Positions 1 to 5,690 of a DNA stretch of 7,377 nt are shown one piece after another. Source of the DNA: Syntrophobacterales bacterium. Lineage in GTDB: Bacteria; Desulfobacterota; Syntrophorhabdia; Syntrophorhabdales; WCHB1-27. The stretch's first letter is position 1. Every line of letters starts with the position of its first letter. Under the pieces are notes generated by a model, which saw only the letters and a list, made by a program, of their open reading frames with translations, was not told where the DNA came from and did no database searches. Position numbers and translations under genes: made by a program. The stretch lies in the NCBI GenBank assembly GCA_017881765.1, contig JADGQN010000239.1, forward strand, positions 1 to 7,377. Reading direction: 5' to 3'.

Positions 1-19
1 TATCTTGACTCATCGTAAG

Positions 20-102
20 CCGGACACCGGACTTCAATCGATTGGCCCAGTGTCCGGGGTCTGCGGTCGAGCCGCCTGAACCACAGACAATAGCCTGACC
101 CC
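20..102. repeat. Nested inverted repeats upstream of the operon
   Basis: CCGGACAC at 20-27 is matched by its reverse complement GTGTCCGG at 50-57. Between them lies the self-complementary CAATCGATTG (35-44). Overlapping the right arm, GGGGTC (56-61) is matched by GACCCC (97-102), with an inner CTGCGG (61-66) nearly matched by CCACAG (81-86) and a small CGG/CCG hairpin at 64-74. No T-run follows any stem, so this does not look like an ordinary intrinsic terminator. The nested layout resembles REP-type dispersed palindromes; the stretch around AGCCTGACCCC (92-102) reminds me of repeats near REP-associated transposases, but that is memory and not a search result. It could also be the tail of an upstream transcript. 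Confidence is good for the symmetry and low for the identity. Confidence 0.45.
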
Positions 103-106
103 TTTC

Positions 107-134
107 TTGACTGCCGTATACGGTGTGGTAAGAT
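107..134 (+). promoter_or_regulatory. Candidate sigma70-type promoter with palindromic spacer
   Basis: TTGACT (107-112, 5 of 6 to TTGACA) and TAAGAT (129-134, 4 of 6 to TATAAT) are separated by 16 bases. Within the spacer is the perfect 10-base palindrome CCGTATACGG (114-123), placed where a repressor could block RNA polymerase. The site lies about 95 bases upstream of the first structural gene and is the best promoter candidate visible in the window. Transcription would start near 140-142. The boxes are seen directly; promoter activity and operator function are inferred. Confidence 0.45.
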
Positions 135-143
135 AAATGGCCA

Positions 144-176
144 GCTTTTTCATGGGAGGAATCCTTCAGAAAAAGC
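144..176 (+). promoter_or_regulatory. Leader inverted repeat
   Basis: GCTTTTTC (144-151) and its exact reverse complement GAAAAAGC (169-176) flank a 17-base loop that contains GGAGGAATCC. The element would lie at the very 5' end of a transcript started from the 107-134 promoter. It could form an A/U-rich stem in the mRNA or be a protein site in DNA. It ends about 35 bases before the ribosome binding site of the first gene, so it would not by itself hide that site. No known riboswitch fold is recognised, and function is unknown. Confidence 0.3.
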
Positions 177-227
177 ATGCATGGGTTGTTGTAATCAATC
201 CTGCCGCCGAAGGGAGATCTCAGTCTT

Positions 228-737
228 ATGGATGCACCGGAACATTCTCACAACAACAAAAAGCATATCGCACTTACCGTAAATGGGGAGAAGGTTGAAG
301 CTGACATTGACGCCCGGATGACGTTGGCTGAGTTCCTGCGGGAGGGTCTGGATCTGACCGGTACCAAAGTCGGCTGCAACCGCGGCGAATGCGGGAGCTG
401 TACGGTGATCCTGGACGGCGTCGCCGTTTACTCCTGTACGATGCTGGCTGTCGAGGCCGAGGGTAAAGAGGTCCTGACCATCGAAGGTATGGGGGACGGG
501 AAGGCGCTTCATCCGCTCCAACAGGCTTTCATCGAGCATGACGCTCTCCAGTGCGGATACTGCACACCGGGTATGCTGCTTTCTATTGTAGCCCTTCTGC
601 AGCAAAATCCCCAGCCGACCTACGATGACGTTCGACGCGCCATCGACGGCAACCTTTGCAGGTGCGGCTCCTATCTCAACATCATAGACGCGGCGCTGGA
701 TGCTTCAGCCAAGATGGCGCGCAAGGGAAGGGGTTGA
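228..737 (+). CDS. Molybdenum hydroxylase small subunit, two [2Fe-2S] clusters
   Basis: This is the iron-sulfur electron-transfer subunit of a three-subunit xanthine dehydrogenase-family enzyme. At 169 residues it has the normal length. The N-terminal plant-ferredoxin-like domain (about 11-85) carries Cys50, Cys55, Cys58 and Cys70 in the CNRGECGSC arrangement plus a later Cys. The C-terminal helical domain (about 92-160) carries Cys109 and Cys112 (QCGYCTPG) and Cys144 and Cys146 (NLCRCGSY). All eight cluster ligands are therefore present. In this family the C-terminal cluster sits nearest the molybdenum cofactor and the N-terminal one nearer the FAD. There is no signal peptide, so it should be cytoplasmic unless the complex is exported by a partner. 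ATG 228 follows AGGGAG (211-216) at a rather long spacing of 11 bases. It is the first gene of the cluster, and the next start lies 3 bases after its stop. The family is certain; the substrate is not readable from this subunit. Confidence 0.95.
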   Translation: MDAPEHSHNNKKHIALTVNGEKVEADIDARMTLAEFLREGLDLTGTKVGCNRGECGSCTVILDGVAVYSCTMLAVEAEGKEVLTIEGMGDGKALHPLQQAFIEHDALQCGYCTPGMLLSIVALLQQNPQPTYDDVRRAIDGNLCRCGSYLNIIDAALDASAKMARKGRG

Positions 738-740
738 TTG

Positions 741-3110
741 ATGGCTGAGAGCAAATTACTGGTGAAGGGGACTGTGCCTCCTCCGCTGGACAGGGATTTA
801 ACCGTAGTAGGCAAATCTCTGGATCGAAGAGGCGCCGTGGAGAAGGTTACCGGACAGGCAAGGTATGCGGGAGACATCAAGCTGCCCGGCATGCTGTATG
901 GCAAGACCCTCCACTGCCCGCATCCCCGGGCCAGGATAGTGAAGATCGATGCCAGCAAGGCAGAAGCGCTTCCCGGTGTGAGGGCCGTGCTGACAAAGGA
1001 GAACACGCCGAAAGGCTGGCGCACAACGTGGTACAGGGTCCCGCAGCTTGCGTTTCCCGAGTGCATCACCTATGAGGGCATGGAAGTGGCCGCGGTGGCG
1101 GCGGACGACATCATCATCGCTCAGAAGGCGTTGGAACTGATAGATGTGGAATATGAAGTCCTGAAGCCTATGTTTGACGCAGAACAGACCCTGGCGGCCC
1201 CATTACCGCAGCTGGTCGCTGACGAGGAGTATCCCGGCAGGGAGATGTTTGACAGAAAGCCGTACATCATCAAGCGCGGCGACATAGAGAGGGGCTTTGC
1301 CGAAGCGGATGTGGTAGTGGAAGAGACCTACACGACTCAGGTCTCGCATCACGGCACCATTCAGACGCGGGCATGCATCGCCGATTGGGACGGTCATAAC
1401 CTGACTGTCTGGGATGCGGTGCAAGGGGTCTGGAATGCGAAGCTGGCCCTTGCCGATTCCCTTGGTCTTTCTCCGGACAACGTCCGAGTGATCGTTAAGT
1501 ACCTTGGCGGCGGGTTCGGCTCAAAGGCCTGGTCTCAGAGGATTACCTACTTCGCGGCGAAGCTTTCCATGGTAACGGGAAGGCCCGTGAGAATGGAGCG
1601 CACACGGGGCGAGGAATTTGTGAACCATTCCCGCCGGTACGATATCAAGATGTACCTGAAAATGGGGGCAAAGAAGGACGGCACGCTGACGGCTATTCAG
1701 CAGAAGGCCGTGGTCAATGCAGGGGCTGCCGCGGATAAGGATAATTATTACATCATGCAGGTGATCTGGCACACGTCCAACCTTCATGCCTGCCCCAATG
1801 TCTACCTTGAGCAGATCGGCGTCTATACGAATAAACAGATTACCGGGCCGACGCGATCACCCATGAATATGCAGGCGATTTTTGCACTCGAATCACATAT
1901 GGATAGATTGGCGATGGAACTGGGCATGGACCCTCTCCAATTCAGGATGAAGAATTATGCCACGTATCAGACCGTCGGCGCCGACGCAGCGCGGGACCTT
2001 AGCGAGCAGGTGAAGAGCTATGCCAAAGAGATCCCATACTCAAGCAAGATACTTGACCAGTGCATGAAGCTGGCCACTGATGCTATCGGGTGGGAAAAGA
2101 GAAGGGGCTTGAAGCAGTTGCCTGAAACGACAAAGAAACGCGGGATCGGCATGGCGTCCTATTTAGTGATGCAGGGGGTCGGCTTGGTTCCTTATGCGGC
2201 TGAAGCCAAGGTGGTCATCAGAAAGGACGGCACGATCGACTTGTTCGTGGGTGTTGTCGATATCGGAGGCGGGCAGCAGACCATACTCCCGATGATAGCA
2301 GCGGAGGAACTGGGGGTAGGTGCTGATGACGTCGATGTGATCATCGGGGATACGAAGGAGACGCCGTATGGGCCGTCCTGTCATGCTTCTAGGTGCACTC
2401 CGGAGATGGGGCCGGCCATTGTCCAGGCAGCAGCCGTTGCGAGGCAACAGCTTTTCGAGCTGGCTGCTCCGATGATGGGCGCAAAGGTTGAAGAGCTCCG
2501 ATCCCAAAACGGAAAGATCTACGTGAAATCAAATCCCTCCAAGACCCTTCCCTTCAAGATCGCATGTGCCGGCATTGATGTGGAAAAGCCCCTCATTGGC
2601 ATGGGAAGCAGGGCGCCCAACCCCGCTGAACCGATGATGGCCACATTTGGCGCGCAAGCGGTAGAGCTTGAAGTCGATACAGAGACCGGCCAGGTGGAAA
2701 TTTTAAAGCTGACGGCGGCCCAGGATTTTGGCAAAGCCATAAACCCGAAGCTCTGTGTCTCTCAAGTTTACGGGGGCATAGAATTCGGGGTAGGCTATGC
2801 GCTCATGGAGGAAGGCCTCTACGACTCCAAGACCGGGAAACTGCTCACCAATAACCTGCACCAGTACCGGATGCCGACAGCGCTTGATTATCCTCGCTCC
2901 GAGGTCTATCTGACGGAAGTTGAAGATCCGTACTTCGCTTATTCGGCGAAAGGGGCCGGGGAGAATACGAATGCACCCACTCCGGCTGCCATACGAAACG
3001 CCTTATACGATGCCATCGGCATCTGGTTCAACGATCTGCCGATTACTCCGGATAAGATTCTCCAGGCCATCAATCAAGACCATCAACGCAAGAAGAAAGG
3101 GGTGAGGTAG
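741..3110 (+). CDS. Molybdenum hydroxylase large (molybdopterin) subunit
   Basis: Catalytic subunit of the xanthine dehydrogenase/aldehyde oxidoreductase family, 789 residues from ATG 741. An in-frame TTG at 738 directly after the upstream stop is possible, but ATG 741 is better spaced from AAGGGAAGGGG (723-733). The N-terminal hammerhead domain (about 20-145) includes VTGQARYAGDI. The molybdopterin-binding part follows, with GGGFGSK at 256-262, an arginine (about 372) in GPTRSP at the place of the substrate-site Arg of xanthine dehydrogenase (TAFRGFGGPQ in the bovine enzyme), VDIGGGQQT at about 506-514, and GAGE near the C-terminus, whose Glu741 matches the catalytic glutamate. The usual Glu of the LET/MEP segment is replaced by Gln (HHGTIQTR, Gln208). 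There is no signal peptide. Codons and length look normal and the reading frame is unbroken. It may hydroxylate an aldehyde or N-heteroaromatic, or reduce an aromatic CoA thioester as 4-hydroxybenzoyl-CoA reductase does; the sequence alone does not decide. Confidence 0.93.
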   Translation: MAESKLLVKGTVPPPLDRDLTVVGKSLDRRGAVEKVTGQARYAGDIKLPGMLYGKTLHCPHPRARIVKIDASKAEALPGVRAVLTKENTPKGWRTTWYRVPQLAFPECITYEGMEVAAVAADDIIIAQKALELIDVEYEVLKPMFDAEQTLAAPLPQLVADEEYPGREMFDRKPYIIKRGDIERGFAEADVVVEETYTTQVSHHGTIQTRACIADWDGHNLTVWDAVQGVWNAKLALADSLGLSPDNVRVIVKYLGGGFGSKAWSQRITYFAAKLSMVTGRPVRMERTRGEEFVNHSRRYDIKMYLKMGAKKDGTLTAIQQKAVVNAGAAADKDNYYIMQVIWHTSNLHACPNVYLEQIGVYTNKQITGPTRSPMNMQAIFALESHMDRLAMELGMDPLQFRMKNYATYQTVGADAARDLSEQVKSYAKEIPYSSKILDQCMKLATDAIGWEKRRGLKQLPETTKKRGIGMASYLVMQGVGLVPYAAEAKVVIRKDGTIDLFVGVVDIGGGQQTILPMIAAEELGVGADDVDVIIGDTKETPYGPSCHASRCTPEMGPAIVQAAAVARQQLFELAAPMMGAKVEELRSQNGKIYVKSNPSKTLPFKIACAGIDVEKPLIGMGSRAPNPAEPMMATFGAQAVELEVDTETGQVEILKLTAAQDFGKAINPKLCVSQVYGGIEFGVGYALMEEGLYDSKTGKLLTNNLHQYRMPTALDYPRSEVYLTEVEDPYFAYSAKGAGENTNAPTPAAIRNALYDAIGIWFNDLPITPDKILQAINQDHQRKKKGVR

Positions 3111-4124
3111 ATGCTCTTCGAGCTCCCCGCTTTTGAGCACATAGATGCGAAGGATGTGAAGGAGGCGGTTACTTGTCTCAAGGCTTACGACGGCAAGGCG
3201 AGCGTGATTGCGGGCGCGACCGATCTGCTTGCCCTTATGAAAGACCGCATTGAAGGCCCGAAGCTGAAAGTGCCGGCGGCCCTTGTCAACATCAAGAACA
3301 TCTTCGGCATTGGACGGATCACCCGTGAGAAAGAGGCGGGATTACGCATGGGCGCTGCGGTCACACTGAGCCGGATAGCGGCCTCCGGCGAGATAACGCC
3401 GAAGTTCGGTATTCTCTCGCAAGCAGCGCGAATGGTCGGTACCACCCAGATCAGAAATATGGGCACTCTGGGAGGGAACCTCTGCCAGAGGCCGAGGTGT
3501 GTCTACTTCAGGCATCCTCACTTCGTCTGCTTCAAGAAGGGCGGCACCAGGTGTTACGCGGCTGCGGGCGAACACCGATTCTATCACTCCATCTTGAAGA
3601 AGGGGAAATGCGTAATGGCCCACCCCTCGGACATGGCTCCAGCGTTGGTCGCTCTGAAGGCCGGAGCCGTCATAGCCGGTGTCGAGGGAGAGAGGACTGT
3701 CCCCTTGCGGGATTTCTTTCTGGGACCGGATGATATCGGGGAGACCATCCTCAAGTCTGATGAGTTTATACTGGCAGTTGAGGTACCGGATCAACCGGCA
3801 GGAACCCGCCAGATCTTCCTCAAACAGCGTGTACGGCAAGCCGCGGATTTTGCCCTTGCGAGCGTCGCCACGGTTGCCCGTATAACAGACGGGATCTGTA
3901 AAGATATCAGTATCGTACTGGGTGGTGTTGCTCCCCTCCCGTACGTGGCCAAGACTGCCGGGGAGGTGATAGAGGGCCATGCCTTGACGAAGCGGCTCAT
4001 TTCGGATGTAGCAGAGGCAGCGTTGGAAGGTGCGCGGCCGCTGCCTATGAACCAGTATAAAGTTGACCTGACAAGGGCGATGGTTAAGCGCGCGTTGACG
4101 TCGATGATCGAGAGCAATACATAA
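3111..4124 (+). CDS. Molybdenum hydroxylase medium (FAD) subunit with probable [4Fe-4S] insertion
   Basis: FAD-binding subunit, 337 residues, that exchanges electrons between the iron-sulfur clusters and an external carrier. FAD motifs are VIAGATDLLALMKD (32-45) and the TLGGNLCQ segment (119-126). The CO dehydrogenase flavoprotein C-terminal domain follows from about 230. Ordinary members go almost directly from the second FAD motif to the SD/HPSD region. Here about 40 residues are inserted (125-168) with Cys125, Cys130, Cys140, Cys148 and Cys167 in the pattern NLCQRPRC, FVC, TRC, GKC, then HPSDMAPAL. Such an insertion holds a [4Fe-4S] cluster in 4-hydroxybenzoyl-CoA reductase (HcrB) and in the E. 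coli aldehyde oxidoreductase PaoB (YagS). I infer the same here, with Cys130, 140, 148 and 167 the likeliest ligands. ATG 3111 abuts the upstream stop and follows AAAGGGGTGAGG (3096-3107), suggesting translational coupling. It is the last enzyme gene before the repeat-filled gap. Confidence 0.92.
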   Translation: MLFELPAFEHIDAKDVKEAVTCLKAYDGKASVIAGATDLLALMKDRIEGPKLKVPAALVNIKNIFGIGRITREKEAGLRMGAAVTLSRIAASGEITPKFGILSQAARMVGTTQIRNMGTLGGNLCQRPRCVYFRHPHFVCFKKGGTRCYAAAGEHRFYHSILKKGKCVMAHPSDMAPALVALKAGAVIAGVEGERTVPLRDFFLGPDDIGETILKSDEFILAVEVPDQPAGTRQIFLKQRVRQAADFALASVATVARITDGICKDISIVLGGVAPLPYVAKTAGEVIEGHALTKRLISDVAEAALEGARPLPMNQYKVDLTRAMVKRALTSMIESNT

Positions 4125-4126
4125 TT

Positions 4127-4198
4127 GGTCCATCTCGTCTGGTCTTTCTGGTCTCCCGGACGAGATAGACCAAATAGACCAGATGGACTGGATAGACG
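4127..4198. repeat. Tandem 9-base units forming an imperfect palindrome and hairpin
   Basis: The gap between the enzyme and transporter genes is nearly filled by this element. On the right, four 9-base units follow one another: AGATAGACC (4163-4171), AAATAGACC (4172-4180), AGATGGACT (4181-4189) and GGATAGACG (4190-4198). The left side holds related units in reverse complement, such as GGTCCATCT (4127-4135) and GGTCTTTCT (4142-4150). GTCCATCT (4128-4135) pairs exactly with AGATGGAC (4181-4188). A tighter alternative stem pairs ATCTCGTCTGG (4132-4142) with CCGGACGAGAT (4156-4166), 11 pairs including one G-U, around a 13-base loop. No T-run follows, so a classic Rho-independent terminator is not supported. 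It may be a dispersed repeat, an mRNA-stabilising hairpin between the two halves of the operon, or a partial transcription stop. Confidence 0.7.
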
Positions 4199-4216
4199 AA
4201 TATACAGGAGGCCCTT

Positions 4217-5188
4217 ATGCGACCAATAGCCAAGAGTTTTCTTTTCTTCATGCTTCTCTGTCTCATTGCATGGCCCGGAGCGACCATAGCGGCGAGCGAC
4301 TATCCTAACCGCGCGGTCACGTTGATCGTACCCTACCCGGCGGGGGGAGTGACAGACCTTGGTGCAAGAGCGGTTGCCGATTCCCTGGAAAAACAGCTCA
4401 AGCAGCCGGTCGTCGTTGTCAACAAAACGGGCGGTGGCACGACCATCGGTGGATACGCCGTTGCTTCCGCCAAGCCCGATGGCTACACGTTGGGGTTCTT
4501 TCCCGTGGCTGCGGCGATCCCCGAAGCCTATGCCTACTTTCAGGAAGCGCCCTATTCGAGCAAGGACTTGAGAAGGGTCTGCAGCGCCGTGGCAACCGCG
4601 TACACGATCACGGTGAAAGAAGATGCACCGTGGAAAACGTTGAAGGAACTGATCGAGTATGCCAAGAAGAATCCGGGTATGAAGATGGGTACAGGGGGTA
4701 AGCAGACCCTGCAAAGCATGCTTTTGACGACCATAAACAAGACGGAGAAGACGGGTTTTGTGGCTGTCCCGTTCGCCGGCGATCCGCAGAACCTTGCGGC
4801 GCTTCTGGGCGGTCATACCCAGGTCGGCCTCTTCGACTTCTCCGTGGCGAAGTCCCTCTGGGACGCGAAGAAGCTCAGAGTGTTGGCCATTGTCACGGAA
4901 AAGAGGGCCGAGTTCGCTCCCAACATACCTACGGTCGTTGAACTCGGTTACCCTATCCTCTACGTTTCCATACTGGGAATAAACGGACCCAAGGGCACTC
5001 CCGATGAAGTAGTGCGCAAGATTGACGATGCGGTCGCGAAGATCTCCAAGGAGCCGGACTTCCAGACCAAGATCCACAATACGTCCTTGCAGATTAATTA
5101 TCAGAACGCGGCTACGTATGAGAAATCTCTCGCCACGTACAAAGCCAACATATCCAACTTCTTCAAGGAAGAAGGGCTCATCAAGTAA
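4217..5188 (+). CDS. tctC: TTT-type periplasmic solute-binding protein (TctC/Bug family)
   Basis: Extracytoplasmic receptor of a tripartite tricarboxylate transporter, 323 residues, the usual length. It starts with a Sec signal peptide: MRPIAK, a hydrophobic stretch at about 8-19, and a likely cleavage near residues 25-26 (ATIAA/SDYP). Family hallmarks follow in order: VTLIVPYPAGGVTDLGAR (34-51), GGGTTIGG with PDGYTLG (72-93), VPFAGDP with ALLGGHTQVG (184-204), LRVLAIVTEKR leading to NIPTVVELGYP (220-246), and GPKGTPDEVV (257-266). ATG 4217 has a strong AGGAGG (4206-4211) 5 bases upstream, by far the best ribosome binding site in the window. This fits the need for more receptor than membrane subunit and suggests translation independent of the enzyme genes. 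Bug proteins bind mostly carboxylates, including di- and tricarboxylates and aromatic acids; the ligand here is unknown. The symbol denotes the family, not proven tricarboxylate transport. Confidence 0.93.
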   Translation: MRPIAKSFLFFMLLCLIAWPGATIAASDYPNRAVTLIVPYPAGGVTDLGARAVADSLEKQLKQPVVVVNKTGGGTTIGGYAVASAKPDGYTLGFFPVAAAIPEAYAYFQEAPYSSKDLRRVCSAVATAYTITVKEDAPWKTLKELIEYAKKNPGMKMGTGGKQTLQSMLLTTINKTEKTGFVAVPFAGDPQNLAALLGGHTQVGLFDFSVAKSLWDAKKLRVLAIVTEKRAEFAPNIPTVVELGYPILYVSILGINGPKGTPDEVVRKIDDAVAKISKEPDFQTKIHNTSLQINYQNAATYEKSLATYKANISNFFKEEGLIK

Positions 5189-5200
5189 ACGGACGAGACG

Positions 5201-5683
5201 ATGGGGACCGGGCAGATACGAAAGAATGAGGCGATTTTCTGGGTTGCACTGGGGGCCTTTGTCTGTTTCCTCGGTTGGAGGATCAAGATCGGCACGTTCA
5301 GAGCGCCCGGCCCGGGCTTCTTTGCCCTGGTCGCAGGGCTTGCCCTTGTGATCATCGGTACCTTCATGCTCTTTTCGAAGACCGCATCAAAGACGGAAGG
5401 CGAGGCTAAACCGGAGACGGATCGTGTGAGCCTGCTGAGAGGTCTCCTCAATTGGCGCCTCATGGCGACTATGGGTCTCCTTGTTGCTTATGCTGTATTC
5501 CTCGATGCAGTAGGTTACATCCTCTGCACGTTTCTCGTAATGAGCGGGCTCTTGTACGATTGGGGAAAGAATCGTCTTCTCAACGCCGTTCTCGCATCAT
5601 TGGCAACAACCGCTGTAACCTATCTCATTTTCCAGACCTGGCTCCGGACCCAACTGCCGCGAGGAATCCTTCCATGGTGGTGA
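5201..5683 (+). CDS. tctB: TTT small membrane subunit (TctB family)
   Basis: Small integral membrane protein of the TTT system, 160 residues, a typical length. Four hydrophobic segments are visible: about 11-27, 40-58, 88-118 (long and possibly a hairpin, with a DAVGY turn at 102-106) and 126-147. A charged, lysine- and glutamate-rich cytoplasmic-type linker lies at about 60-75. The segment FRAPGPGFFALVAG (33-46) corresponds to the family's PGPGFFP signature, and the C-terminal LPRGILPWW resembles the usual LP-G ending. Position between tctC and tctA is the standard gene order. It starts 12 bases after the tctC stop with only a weak GGACGAG-like ribosome site, so coupling to tctC translation is likely. 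TctB proteins are poorly conserved, and the identification rests on topology, motif and context together. The role of TctB within the complex is not well established. Confidence 0.9.
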   Translation: MGTGQIRKNEAIFWVALGAFVCFLGWRIKIGTFRAPGPGFFALVAGLALVIIGTFMLFSKTASKTEGEAKPETDRVSLLRGLLNWRLMATMGLLVAYAVFLDAVGYILCTFLVMSGLLYDWGKNRLLNAVLASLATTAVTYLIFQTWLRTQLPRGILPWW

Positions 5684-5690
5684 AGCGTTT

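Noticed and set aside
107..227. Molybdenum cofactor riboswitch in the leader
   Set aside because: The leader from the predicted start is under 90 bases, shorter than known molybdenum cofactor riboswitches, and shows only one simple stem. I see no conserved core.
152..298. Short open frame of 48 residues in the leader, overlapping the start of the small subunit gene
   Set aside because: ATG 152 has no ribosome binding site before it, the product matches nothing I know, and it overlaps a well-supported gene in another frame. A regulatory leader peptide cannot be excluded but is unsupported.
3342..4133. Minus-strand open frame of 263 codons opposite the FAD subunit
   Set aside because: No domain resemblance, and the sense frame carries all expected FAD-subunit motifs.
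4132..4166. Hairpin as an intrinsic terminator after the enzyme genes
   Set aside because: The stem is strong, but it is followed by AGACCAAATAGACC and not by a T-run. Partial Rho-dependent or structural effects remain possible.
4184..4206. Possible separate promoter for the transporter genes (TGGACT and TATACA)
   Set aside because: The spacing is only 11 bases and the -10-like box runs into the ribosome binding site of tctC, so a normal transcript start is not possible.
3791..5077. Long minus-strand open frame of 428 codons opposite the end of the FAD subunit and most of tctC
   Set aside because: Its translation is rich in Arg, Gly and His with no recognisable domain, it crosses a gene boundary and the repeat-filled gap, and it lies opposite two clearly coding genes. 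It is best explained as a by-product of codon bias.
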